This document shows, piece after piece, positions 52,645-61,450 of a stretch of DNA of 64,000 nt. This stretch comes from Planctomicrobium piriforme (GTDB lineage Bacteria > Planctomycetota > Planctomycetia > Planctomycetales > Planctomycetaceae), in assembly GCF_900113665.1 (NCBI RefSeq), contig NZ_FOQD01000003.1:1-64000 (forward strand). The letters are read 5' to 3'. Numbering within the stretch: the first letter of the stretch is position 1; every line of letters begins with the position of its first letter. Below the pieces are notes generated by a model. It did no database searches. It worked only from the letters and a program-made list of their open reading frames with translations, and had not been told where the DNA came from. Made by a program: the position numbers and the translations under genes.

Positions 52645-52684
52645 GAACACTGCTGAGACGAGTACATCTCAGCAGTGGCACCCG
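52645..52684. repeat. 40-bp hairpin element, right copy (inverted)
   Basis: The reverse complement matches the left copy at all but a few loop or stem positions that change in a compensating way: the left stem ends GAGC/GCTC, the right GAGA/TCTC. Stem 52648-52658 with 52667-52677. It sits 20 nt after the stop of the minus-strand kinase gene and could also end that transcript. Confidence 0.88.
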
Positions 52685-52704
52685 AAAAAGAAGCCCGTTC
52701 GCAA

Positions 52705-54363
52705 TCACGCGGGCTGTCGTCGTAGTGTGCGAAACATGCTGTAGCAGCCGACGATCAGAATACCGACAACCAGGGCCGCCATGCTGATGGCGGCGATCAG
52801 GAATTGCATGGCCTCATCATGGGCCTGCTGAATGACTGCTTCCGAATGCGTTTTCAGCAGGCTGGAGAACGAGGCGAGGCCTTCGGCGTAATCTCGTTTG
52901 TTGCGACGGTACTCGTCGCTATTCAAGAGTTCCCAGGCATTGGTCAGTTGCTGTTGGCGAACCAGGCCGAATGCCTGTTCTTCCAAGCGGACGAGGGCCG
53001 CATTGGCGGCGTCGACGCCAGACATTTCTGATTGCGCGGCGGGCACGAGCTCCAATGCCTGCTTGATCGCGGAATCGAGTTCAGGCAAGACTTGTCGATA
53101 CCGGGCTTCCCAGCGCGGCTCGCCGGTGGTCGCCGCGAGCGAGCAGGAATTCGTCAGCACTTCATCGAGATATAAGATCTGTCCCCGTAGCTCCTGGATC
53201 CGCATTTCCTGATGCTGGATGGTTTCGATGATTTCGTAGTTGCGGTAAGTGGTCCAGGCCATCGCGCCGGCCAGGATCGCGAGCATGGCGACTCCCCCGA
53301 TGGCGAGAGTTGTCGGCAGCGGGTTGCGTCGTGCCCAACTGACGAGTTGCTCCAGCGGCGTCGCCGAGCGGGCTGTGATTGGCTCGCCCCGCAGGAAACG
53401 CCGCAAATCGTCGGCCAGTTCACCGGCCGTCCGGTAACGGTGGTCGGGTGACTTTTCCAGACACTTCAGGCAAATGGTTTCCAGATCGCGCGGGCAAGAG
53501 GGCTTCAGGCGTCGAACCGGCACCGGGATGCCGTTGATGACCAGTTGCAGCGACTCGGCGGTTGATGTCCCTTCAAAAGGAATTCTGCCTGTCAGGAGAC
53601 GGTAGAGAATCGCACCGAGGGCATAGATGTCGACCGCCGGCGTGGCATCGCGGGTATTGCCGCTCGCCTGCTCGGGGGACATGTACCCAAGGCTGCCCAT
53701 CACGGAGACGGTTTTGGTGTGGCTATCGTCCTCACCGACTCTCTTCGCCAACCCGAAGTCCGTGATTCTCGGTTCGCCGTTCTCGTCGAACAGCACGTTG
53801 CCCGGCTTCAGATCCCGATGGATCACGCCAGCACCATGCGCGTGGTCCATGGCCTCGGCCAGTTTGGCGACGAGTTCTGCAGCTTCCCGTGGACTGGGCG
53901 GCGACTGCACAATGCGATCTTCCAGACTGCCGCCGGGGCAGTATTCCAGCACCAGAAACGGCAGCCCCTCATCCGAGCCCACTTCGTAGATCTGAACGAA
54001 ATTTAGATGCTTGAGACGGGCAACCGCCTCGGCTTCGATCTGAAATCGCGCCAGTTCGACTTCCCCAGCGTGACCGCCAGCGAGAATGACCTTCAGCGCA
54101 ACGACCCGCTTGAGCCGCAGGTCTTGCGCTTTGTAGACGACCCCCATGCCTCCGCGACCGATCTCATCCAGGATTTCGTAGGATGCGATTCGCTTGGGGG
54201 CTCTCAGCTTCTTGTCAGATCGATCTTCTTCGTGCGCTCCAACGCCGTCGCCGGAGGCGTCCAGAATCGTTTGCAGCGGCATTGCCGTCTCGATCTGACC
54301 GTCGAAGGCCACCGTCGCTTCGGCAGGCGGGGTTTGATTGTTTTGAGGTCGGTCAGATGACAT
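52705..54363 (-). CDS. Hanks-type Ser/Thr kinase with a periplasmic helical sensor domain
   Basis: 552 residues. Kinase domain at about 60-320: GRGGMGVVYK (P-loop), Lys91 in VVALKV, HRDLKPGNVL (Asp184), DFGLAK (Asp202) and the PITARSATPLEQLVSWARRN juxtamembrane block common in planctomycete kinases. Helix 1 at about 355-378, then an extracytoplasmic segment of 150 residues rich in helices (ELRGQILYLDEVLTNS, EPRWEARYRQVLPELDSAIK), then helix 2 at about 525-548. The segment resembles the four-helix sensor modules of chemoreceptors and GGDEF proteins, so kinase activity is probably controlled by an external signal. Confidence 0.9.
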   Translation of the reverse strand: MSSDRPQNNQTPPAEATVAFDGQIETAMPLQTILDASGDGVGAHEEDRSDKKLRAPKRIASYEILDEIGRGGMGVVYKAQDLRLKRVVALKVILAGGHAGEVELARFQIEAEAVARLKHLNFVQIYEVGSDEGLPFLVLEYCPGGSLEDRIVQSPPSPREAAELVAKLAEAMDHAHGAGVIHRDLKPGNVLFDENGEPRITDFGLAKRVGEDDSHTKTVSVMGSLGYMSPEQASGNTRDATPAVDIYALGAILYRLLTGRIPFEGTSTAESLQLVINGIPVPVRRLKPSCPRDLETICLKCLEKSPDHRYRTAGELADDLRRFLRGEPITARSATPLEQLVSWARRNPLPTTLAIGGVAMLAILAGAMAWTTYRNYEIIETIQHQEMRIQELRGQILYLDEVLTNSCSLAATTGEPRWEARYRQVLPELDSAIKQALELVPAAQSEMSGVDAANAALVRLEEQAFGLVRQQQLTNAWELLNSDEYRRNKRDYAEGLASFSSLLKTHSEAVIQQAHDEAMQFLIAAISMAALVVGILIVGCYSMFRTLRRQPA

Positions 54364-54510
54364 TGATCAGCACATTCTTTTTGACCCGGCAGTCTGCCGC
54401 CAGGATCATGTTCTCCAGGTTCCCAGATTCGAGCGCTGGGGCCCTGGACGCTGGCAAGCAGAGGTTAGTCTGATCACCAGTCAGCGTCCCAGCCACACTG
54501 TCATCGGCAC

Positions 54511-55920
54511 TTACTCCGACTTTTTCACCACCGGCGGAGTCCATGATCCATTCAGGATGGATGGGGTCGTCTCCTTAGGGCCGTACATCCGCATCATCAG
54601 AATGAACGGTCCTTTGGGGGCAGGCAGCCAGTTGGCTTCTTTCTCCTTGCCTGGCGACTCATTCTGGAAGTACAGCGTCAGCGAGCCGTCTGTGTTGAGC
54701 TGAGGGTTGTTTCGCAGGCTGACGGTGAACTTGTTCAATGGATTTAGAACAAACCACCAGCCCTGATCGATTTCATACATCGTGATCGACCAGAAGCCAT
54801 TCACCGGCGGGGTTTGTCCCTGAGGAAACGTGAGCGTGTACTTGCTCGCCCCGGTGAGCGTTTTGCCGTCGCTGTCGGTTTCGGTGTAAGGATAGACGGC
54901 GTCCTTCTCACGGTTGGCCGGCCAGCCGAACGCGGCTACGACGGCACGTTTCATATAGTCTGTTCCATACTCACCCAAGCCCTTGGTGATCAACCAGCCA
55001 TTCTTGACTTCGCCCAGGCTGCTCTTGCCGGCGCCGATCTTTTCGAGCGCCGTCTTGGGGAGATCCTGGAGCGCGGCCTGAACGGCAGGCTCGAGTTTGG
55101 ACATTTCGAACGGCTTGCCGGGGACGATCCCAATCTTTGCCATGCGGGCGAGGATGGGGGCATCGGCCTTTGCTGGAGGAGCCGAGCTGCCCATCAATTG
55201 GGCCATCAGGTTGAAGTACCCCTCCGTCCCCAGGTCGAGAATCGCCTGCTGCGGCTTGTCGGTCATGCTGAAACCGGGATTCGGATTCACCGGCGGAGCC
55301 TTGTAGACGTAGGTCTTCCCCCAGGCGGATAGCGGCGTGATTTTGTACTGAGCCTGCAGCGCGTTGACCGCTTCGTAGTCCTTTTCAGTGCCATCTGCGT
55401 AAGTACGGCCGAGGATCACCATGTAGCGCGTGGCGACTGGAATGTGTTTCATGCCTGCGGGGACTTCCCCCTTCCAATCCGGCCCTGTGAACAGATAGTT
55501 CGCAGCGTCTCCTCCCTGGGTCCGCGAGCCCGGCGAGTTGAACGCGGTCATCCACAGATCGACCAGCTCAAACAGGTAAAATCGCTTTCCCATGTCCGGG
55601 TGGCTGAAGACCTGCGGTTCGGCCAGATCGAGCCAGGTCACCGAGTACAAAGTATCGGCATTCGGGGCGGAGACTCCGCGATAGTCGGCAGGCGGGTAAC
55701 GCTTGACGTTCACGAACTGCCCCATCGGCCCGCTGAATCCCTCGATCTTCGGCGCGTTCGACATCTGCACCCGCGTCACTTCCGTCGTGATGAGCGAGTA
55801 GCCGTAGATGTAGGCCTCGGTCGCGATTTCGACGGCTGCCTGGGGAGTCAGCTTGTCCTGGGCCTGGGAATGGGAGACGATAAATCCGCACAGGGCGACG
55901 ACGGCAAACAGTGGTTTCAT
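54511..55920 (-). CDS. DUF1254/DUF1214 secreted protein
   Basis: 469 residues from ATG 55920, which starts a good signal peptide (KPLFAVVALCGFIVSHSQAQ); the frame opens further upstream but without one. DUF1254 covers about 25-170 (AYIYGYSLITTEVTRVQMSN, VSAPNADTLYSVTWLDLAEP), DUF1214 the last 110 residues (YTLTFPQGQTPPVNGFWSIT, NGSWTPP). Function is unknown for both domains, which usually occur together. Not linked to its neighbours by short spacing. Confidence 0.88.
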   Translation of the reverse strand: MKPLFAVVALCGFIVSHSQAQDKLTPQAAVEIATEAYIYGYSLITTEVTRVQMSNAPKIEGFSGPMGQFVNVKRYPPADYRGVSAPNADTLYSVTWLDLAEPQVFSHPDMGKRFYLFELVDLWMTAFNSPGSRTQGGDAANYLFTGPDWKGEVPAGMKHIPVATRYMVILGRTYADGTEKDYEAVNALQAQYKITPLSAWGKTYVYKAPPVNPNPGFSMTDKPQQAILDLGTEGYFNLMAQLMGSSAPPAKADAPILARMAKIGIVPGKPFEMSKLEPAVQAALQDLPKTALEKIGAGKSSLGEVKNGWLITKGLGEYGTDYMKRAVVAAFGWPANREKDAVYPYTETDSDGKTLTGASKYTLTFPQGQTPPVNGFWSITMYEIDQGWWFVLNPLNKFTVSLRNNPQLNTDGSLTLYFQNESPGKEKEANWLPAPKGPFILMMRMYGPKETTPSILNGSWTPPVVKKSE

Positions 55921-56060
55921 AGGGTGAACTTCAAAGGGGAGCGCAGCACAGGGGAACGGCGGCTGCGTCGAGATATGAAGCTGAAACGATCCTGTGAGGA
56001 CAGGAAAACAGGATCGTACGGAAACCAGTGAATTGTGTCGATCATGAGAGATTTTCACAA

Positions 56061-56098
56061 ACAAAAAGACCCGCGTTGCTCACTGCAACGCGGGTCTT
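56061..56098 (-). terminator. Intrinsic terminator of the DUF1559 gene
   Basis: A perfect 14-bp stem (56066-56079 with 56085-56098; GACCCGCGTTGC core), 5-nt loop, and on the minus strand a run of five T at 56063-56067. It stands 36 nt after the stop of the DUF1559 gene and ends that transcript before the DUF1254 gene. Confidence 0.9.
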
Positions 56099-56133
56099 GA
56101 AGGCCAACCTGACGGGCTGAGAATGCCGCCTGC

Positions 56134-57288
56134 CTAAAACTCCCCGAGAATCTGTCCGTCGGCAATGCGAGCCAGATATTGGCGCGTCTGCAGGCCAATG
56201 TTCTGTGAGATGAAGCGGACAGCGCCGTCTCCCATCACAGCATGCGCGCCGCCGACATGTGAACTACCGGGGTAGCCGCCGTTGCCGTTGATGCCAAACC
56301 GTCCGGGGTTGGTAGAGGTAAACGGAGTGGCATCATACCGACAGCAGCGAAATTCGTTAATCCCCACAATCGGGTGCTGCATGTTGACCCCGAAGTTGGC
56401 CCAGCCCGGCGCGACCCAAACAGACGGCTCATGGACGGAGACAGAGACATTCAAAGTCGTTTCAATCATGGCAGCGGTGTTGGAGCTCCCATCGAGAATG
56501 TCGCGGAGATTACAATTCGAATTGGCTCCAAACATGCCCCTGATTGTCCCTGGCTCGGCATTCCAAAGAGTCGAACCATTGCTCACACCGTCGCCATTAC
56601 CACCATCGGCCTGACTACAGACGGCAGCCGCACTAAAACCATAGCTCGCCTTGGCCGTACTGGGTTGCGGGGCGAGTGACGCCGGTGATCCTCCGCTCAC
56701 ATAGCTCCCACCGCCGCCGCGTGAGACACAGTTGCTGATGTATGTTCTAGCCCCGGCATCGGAAGGGCAAAGCAGGGCCGTCAGGACGGTAGAGCCAAGA
56801 CGAATATTGGCTTCGACATCTGCTTGAGGTCCTACCAGCACCCCGGTTCCAGACGTCCCACAGTTCGCACTGCCCGTGTACAAACCAGTCGCAGCATTGA
56901 AATTAAACTGATTATAGAGTGTCGCCTGATCGAAGTAGGGAAGCAGCATGAGAAAGCCGGTGTGATTCGTCCTGTATGGCACTGAAAATCCGTTGGCCCC
57001 CGGGTTCTCAGTCGCGAACGGGAACGTGTTAAACGTTTCGTGATAGTTGTGCAGGGCCAGGCCCAATTGCTTCAGGTTGTTTTTGCATTGTGACCGACGG
57101 GCCGCTTCGCGGGCCTGCTGCACAGCCGGCAGGAGCAGGGCGATGAGAATGGCGATGATCGCGATCACCACCAGCAGTTCGATCAACGTGAATGCGGGGT
57201 AACCTGTCCGCCGCCTGGAAGAGCGAGCTTGTCGGCCGGACAGACCGGACCGAATCTTGAGAAATCGGCGCAGCGTAAACTCGTGCAT
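56134..57288 (-). CDS. DUF1559 pilin-like (SBP_bac_10) protein, second copy
   Basis: 384 residues from ATG 57288 (AGGGCTAGGG just upstream); an earlier start at 57381 adds a basic stretch with no support. A 28-residue leader with many Arg precedes YPAFTLIELLVVIAIIAIL; the prepilin cleavage residue is Ala rather than Gly. The C-terminal H-x9-DG motif is HVGGAHAVMGDG and the last residues are LGEF. Compared with the copy at 6942-7934 it is longer and has an added Ser/Gly-rich middle (GGGGSYVSGGSPAS). Confidence 0.92.
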   Translation of the reverse strand: MHEFTLRRFLKIRSGLSGRQARSSRRRTGYPAFTLIELLVVIAIIAILIALLLPAVQQAREAARRSQCKNNLKQLGLALHNYHETFNTFPFATENPGANGFSVPYRTNHTGFLMLLPYFDQATLYNQFNFNAATGLYTGSANCGTSGTGVLVGPQADVEANIRLGSTVLTALLCPSDAGARTYISNCVSRGGGGSYVSGGSPASLAPQPSTAKASYGFSAAAVCSQADGGNGDGVSNGSTLWNAEPGTIRGMFGANSNCNLRDILDGSSNTAAMIETTLNVSVSVHEPSVWVAPGWANFGVNMQHPIVGINEFRCCRYDATPFTSTNPGRFGINGNGGYPGSSHVGGAHAVMGDGAVRFISQNIGLQTRQYLARIADGQILGEF

Positions 57289-57655
57289 TGCCCTAGCCCT
57301 TGCAGAAGGAATCTGGTCGGAATCGACAAACAAAAATCGACCACACCGCGGTCGAAAAAAGACGAGAGGAGACCATTCCATACGGATCGCATCGAGCGAC
57401 TTGACCCATCGACCGATCCTAATATGAACCGATTTCGGTCGTCAAGCTGTGACTGGCCGAGAAGCCGCATTGTTGCGGAAGAAGTTTTGAGGATCAGACT
57501 TAAGAACGCCTTTCACGAGGGGGACATCCGTTGCCTTCGAAGAATGTGAACTCGCATTCGTAATCTTCGATGTTTATAGTGCGACCATTCTGCAACACGT
57601 TCTGGAACGCGGCCAATTCCTGTCGACCCCTCGCTTCGCAAGGAAAGTTCCCCTC

Positions 57656-58069
57656 ATGTCTCTCCGACGCGGTCTCGCTGTCTGTTTGCTCCTCGTCATT
57701 CTCTCTGGTTGCGGCCAGAAAGCCGCCCATTACAAGACGGTCCCTGTCTCAGGCGTCCTCACCTGTCAGGGAAATGCGGTGGCGAAGGTGTTCGTCATTT
57801 TCACTCCACAAGCGAGCAAGGATCGACCGGAAGGGGCCTCCGGGAAGTCAGCCATGGGCCAGACGGATGAAACCGGCAAGTTTGTGCTCTCGACCTACGG
57901 CATGAATGACGGTGCTGTGCCCGGCATGCACACAGTGACGATCATGATCGTCGACGATCCCCAGTACCCCGTCCCGGCCGACACCAAAAAGAAGATCGCC
58001 CCGTGCTTGTCAGGCGTCACCAAGATTGAAGTCGCCCCTGGAATGTCGGAAGTGCAGTTGAAATTCTGA
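57656..58069 (+). CDS. Lipoprotein with a transthyretin-like fold
   Basis: 137 residues, lipobox LSGC (Cys19). The mature part has the pattern VPVSGVLTCQGNAVAKVFVI, then GKSAMGQTDETGKFVLSTYG and GAVPGMHTVTIMI, i.e. a carboxypeptidase-regulatory/transthyretin-like beta sandwich. Small lipoproteins of this kind recur beside DUF1559 genes in planctomycetes; here it is divergent from one, sharing the gap 57289-57655. Function unknown. Confidence 0.8.
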   Translation: MSLRRGLAVCLLLVILSGCGQKAAHYKTVPVSGVLTCQGNAVAKVFVIFTPQASKDRPEGASGKSAMGQTDETGKFVLSTYGMNDGAVPGMHTVTIMIVDDPQYPVPADTKKKIAPCLSGVTKIEVAPGMSEVQLKF

Positions 58070-58348
58070 GTGAACGGGATGGGTGACGTGAGCCAACTTC
58101 TTATGACGCGGCGTTAGCATCGCGAACATCGTACTTAGACGCGCGACCCCGACATATCACGAGTCGCAAACCCCGTCTCGGGTATCATTCCCGCATCGAC
58201 AGTCTGAGTGTTATCGCAATCCCTTCCGTCACGTATGTTGATCCTTGAGAGAGCTGTGGCAATTCTCCTCGACATCTGAAAATTTCCCGGAACCTTTGAT
58301 CCGCAATCGCGTCCTTTCTGTTGTTCCAAAGCAGCGAAAGGGCCACGC

Positions 58349-58717
58349 ATGCGAATCAGAACCCGCTTTCCCATTTTGACCACATTGGTCGTCTCAGGCT
58401 GCGTGCTCTACTCCTCGGCGGGCAGCGGCTGTCTGCCGCAGGCCGGCTTCTTCTCACCGACCCAGCGGGTCGACCTGCCGGACGGGGCCTGGGAAATCCG
58501 CAGCGTGTTGCCGGGCGGCATTCAACACGGAACCACGACCACATACCACCCCGACGGCAACCGGATCTACGAGATCGAATACCGCTGGGGACAGCACATC
58601 GAAGCGACTCAATTCCTGCCCAACGGCAACCGCGCTCTCCATATCCACCAGGACGAGACAGGCGTGACCCGTTACGACTTCTACGATGAACAGGGCTTGT
58701 TCATTCGCCGGGAGTAG
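58349..58717 (+). CDS. Small secreted protein with MORN-like strands
   Basis: 122 residues. An N-terminal hydrophobic region (FPILTTLVVSGCVLYSSAGS, with SGC a possible lipobox) precedes short beta-strand repeats: HGTTTTYHPDGNRIYEIEYR, QFLPNGNRALHIHQDETG and RYDFYDEQGLF. The YxPDG/LPNG turns resemble MORN-variant repeats. No specific function. The gap 58070-58348 contains no feature I can support. Confidence 0.65.
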   Translation: MRIRTRFPILTTLVVSGCVLYSSAGSGCLPQAGFFSPTQRVDLPDGAWEIRSVLPGGIQHGTTTTYHPDGNRIYEIEYRWGQHIEATQFLPNGNRALHIHQDETGVTRYDFYDEQGLFIRRE

Positions 58718-58889
58718 CAGGCAACGAATTGACCGCTGGGAAGGAACCCGCGCAATCGGTACAACCGTCAAGCGCTCTCAGCGACTCTGCTTGAGTCGCG
58801 CAGATCAGGCCGTTGAACCGTCGTCGATTTTGCCGATCTCCCTTGACGCATGAAGAAGATTCGATGTCTCTCTGAGTCAGGCCTGGCCG

Positions 58890-59786
58890 ATGGACTCTCT
58901 GCTCGATGGATGGCTGCTGCTCCGGAGACTGCTGGGCGTCTCTGTCGCTGTGCTCTGCCTGATCTGCCCGGCGCGCGGCCAGGCTGCGGAAGAGCTGTTC
59001 ATCGACAGGCCGATTGATTGGCTGCTGCCTGCGGACAGCCCGAACGAAGCTAATGACGAGGAAGAACCCCTCGAAACCGACCGGGACTCGTTTACACCCG
59101 CGACGACGGTAGTCGGGCGCAGCCGTTTCCTCTTCGAAACGTCGTATTCGTTCATCGACAACCGGAGCACGGCCAACTCGCACAGCTTTCCCGAATCGCT
59201 CTTGCGGTACGGCATCACCGACAGAATTGAGCTGCGGCTGGGATGGAATTACGAGATCGGCGGCGGCGGATCGGTCAGCGGAACGGATGCGCCCGGCGAC
59301 GACGAAACGGTGCCTGGCACAATTGATGAAGCCAACATTCTCTACGGCCTGAAAGCGTCCCTGACGGAACAGAATCTCTGGATTCCTCAGAGCGCCGTGA
59401 TCGTGCAGGCGACGACCCCCACGGCGGGACCGGAGACCCCCACGCAGTTGGTGGCCGGGTATGTCTGCGGATGGAAGTTCGCCAACGACTGGACGCTGGA
59501 CTCGGCGATCCGCTACGGGGCCGCATCGGAAGAAGGGGACTCATTCAATCAATGGGCGCCCTCGATTGTGCTCAAAGTCCCGGTGCATGAACACTGGAAC
59601 ATCCATGCCGAATACTTCGGCATCTTCACCGACAACAGCGCCAAGAATCAGTCTGCCCAGTATTTCAGCCCCGGCATCCATTACCTGATCTCGTCCAATA
59701 TCGAAATTGGCTGCCGAGTGGGCTGGGGCCTGACGAACGACTCGGCGAATTTCTTTTCGAACGTCGGTCTGGGCGTTCGGTTCTGA
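58890..59786 (+). CDS. Outer-membrane beta-barrel, MetA-type transporter family
   Basis: 298 residues with a signal sequence (LLGVSVAVLCLICPARGQAA). After a low-complexity acidic stretch come alternating strands typical of a barrel: RFLFETSYSFIDN, LRYGITDRIELRLGWNYEI, VAGYVCGWKFANDWTLDSAI and EIGCRVGWGLTNDS, ending GVRF with terminal Phe. Matches the phenol MetA degradation-type family of outer-membrane proteins. Substrate unknown. A further barrel gene follows. Confidence 0.78.
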   Translation: MDSLLDGWLLLRRLLGVSVAVLCLICPARGQAAEELFIDRPIDWLLPADSPNEANDEEEPLETDRDSFTPATTVVGRSRFLFETSYSFIDNRSTANSHSFPESLLRYGITDRIELRLGWNYEIGGGGSVSGTDAPGDDETVPGTIDEANILYGLKASLTEQNLWIPQSAVIVQATTPTAGPETPTQLVAGYVCGWKFANDWTLDSAIRYGAASEEGDSFNQWAPSIVLKVPVHEHWNIHAEYFGIFTDNSAKNQSAQYFSPGIHYLISSNIEIGCRVGWGLTNDSANFFSNVGLGVRF

Positions 59787-59877
59787 AGATGCATGCAGGC
59801 GCATCGGTCGTCAGTGAATCGAACTCCAATTCAGAAGTGAGCGCCACGCGACCGTCATTCAAGCCGTGCCAGGTTCC

Positions 59878-61371
59878 ATGTTGCGATGCAGCCGAATTGT
59901 CATCGTCGCGCTGATCTTTGTCGGCAGCACGCCATTTGCCGCAAGGCAACACGCCTGCTTCGCTGTTGAACCTTCGTGCGATGTGCATGGGTTTCAGGAA
60001 GCTTTCGACCGCTCTCGGAAACTGCCTTCAAAACCGAACAAAGCGAATGGAACAGGGCCTGAATTCGATGCATCAAAGGACAATTCACCCCCTCACCCCG
60101 ACCCCCTCTCCCCCGAGTACGGGGGCGAGCGGAGTTTGAACACAGCTGCTCCGTCAGACGCACCTGTTGCGACAACCGGGATCAACTGGCCGCCCGAGTG
60201 GGAATTGAAACCAGACTATACAATTCGGCTGCGAGGCCGGATTGATACGGATGCCATCTGGTCGAGTCAAAGCCCCGCGAACCTGGCAACGTTCGGCGAT
60301 CTGCAGGATGTGGTGGGCTTGCGACGTGCGCGCATCGGCATCGAAGGCGAACTCGGCCGCGACGCCCGATATGTCGCGGAAATCGACCTGCCGACGGGGA
60401 CCATCGTCCCTCGCGATATCTATCTCGCCCTGGGAGATCCGCAAGGAGGTGTGGAAGGACAGTTCGGCCACTTTCGCGAGCCTTTCAGCCTGGAAGGGGG
60501 CACAAGCGCCCGGTACTTCGCATTCATGGAACGCTCGCCGGTCAACATGCTCGATCCGGCCCGAAACTGGGGCGTCGGGCTCTTTCACGAAAACCTGACC
60601 GCGAACTCGGCCTGGGGACTGGGAGTCTTCCACGCAGGCACCGATACGGCGGATTTTCAAGGCGGAGACGGCAGCACCGTCGGCCTGACCAGTCGCTTCA
60701 CCATGGCGCTGGTGAATGAAGGAGACGGTGAACGGCTGCTGCACCTGGGGCTTGCTCTTTCCGAGCGAGTGCCCGAGAACGGCGTCATCGTTATCAATCA
60801 GCAGCCGCGCTCCTCATTGCTGGAACTCGCGGATTCCTCGACCTCTCCGTTCGTGCCGGAGATTCGGATACCGGCCACGTTTCAGCAACTCGCCAATCTT
60901 CAATTGGCGGCCGCACAAGGGCCGTTGTGGACTCAAGCAGAATGGTATGGATCGCTGATCGATCAGACGGGCGGCGGGCCGGTGTTTTTTCACGGCTGCC
61001 ATGTCGATGGCGGATACTTCCTCACCGGCGAACATCGCGCCTACAACTCGTCGAGCGGCACGCTCGGGGCCGTTCGCGTCAACCGTCCGCTCCTCTGCAG
61101 TTCCCACGAGGATGAACGCCGGCGCGGCTGGGGAGCATGGGAACTGACCGCACGCTTCACATATCTTGACTTTGTCGATGCCGACACCCCCGCGGGCCCA
61201 GGCGGCCAACCTCTGGGCATCCAGTTACCGCTGTCGACATTCGGCGCGAACTGGTACTTGTCGGATCGAGTGCGCGTGATGTTCAACTATTCATATGCCG
61301 TGTCGGATGACGCCGGCGCCGGCAGCAGCACCGCCAACATCTTTGCCACGCGTTTGGGCGTGTTCTGGTAG
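59878..61371 (+). CDS. Phosphate-selective-type porin (OprO/P family)
   Basis: 497 residues from ATG 59878 (GTG 59866 possible). A signal sequence and a 100-residue variable linker precede the barrel: YTIRLRGRIDTDAIW, LRRARIGIEGELGRDARYVA, QFGHFREPFSLEG, MFNYSYAV, ending LGVFW. Residues 70-87 (PPHPDPLSPEYGGERS) are encoded by a CCCTCACCCC-type repeat that is intergenic elsewhere, with the frame kept open. Phosphate specificity is not implied; the family is broad. It converges with the sulfatase gene. Confidence 0.85.
   Translation: MLRCSRIVIVALIFVGSTPFAARQHACFAVEPSCDVHGFQEAFDRSRKLPSKPNKANGTGPEFDASKDNSPPHPDPLSPEYGGERSLNTAAPSDAPVATTGINWPPEWELKPDYTIRLRGRIDTDAIWSSQSPANLATFGDLQDVVGLRRARIGIEGELGRDARYVAEIDLPTGTIVPRDIYLALGDPQGGVEGQFGHFREPFSLEGGTSARYFAFMERSPVNMLDPARNWGVGLFHENLTANSAWGLGVFHAGTDTADFQGGDGSTVGLTSRFTMALVNEGDGERLLHLGLALSERVPENGVIVINQQPRSSLLELADSSTSPFVPEIRIPATFQQLANLQLAAAQGPLWTQAEWYGSLIDQTGGGPVFFHGCHVDGGYFLTGEHRAYNSSSGTLGAVRVNRPLLCSSHEDERRRGWGAWELTARFTYLDFVDADTPAGPGGQPLGIQLPLSTFGANWYLSDRVRVMFNYSYAVSDDAGAGSSTANIFATRLGVFW
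60088..60135. repeat. Intergenic-type repeat inside the porin coding sequence
   Basis: CACCCCCTCACCCCGACCCC then CTCTCCCCCGAGTACGGGGG, the same word set as the palindrome at 20215-20259. It is in frame and adds a Pro-rich stretch ahead of the barrel. Confidence 0.8.
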
Positions 61372-61388
61372 ACAAGATTCTGGGACGC

Positions 61389-61425
61389 AAAAACGGGAAC
61401 GCCGCCTTGGCGAGCGGCGTTCCCG
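61389..61425 (-). terminator. Intrinsic terminator of the sulfatase gene
   Basis: Stem 61395-61405 with 61414-61424 (GGGAACGCCGC/GCGGCGTTCCC), 8-nt loop, five T on the minus strand (61389-61393). It lies 26 nt after the sulfatase stop and between two convergent genes, so it may serve only the minus strand. Confidence 0.88.
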
Positions 61426-61450
61426 GTCGCGACTTCGAATCTGAGTGCGT

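Noticed and set aside
57541..57600. Promoter with TATAGT at 57575
   Set aside because: No acceptable -35 hexamer at 16-18 nt spacing.
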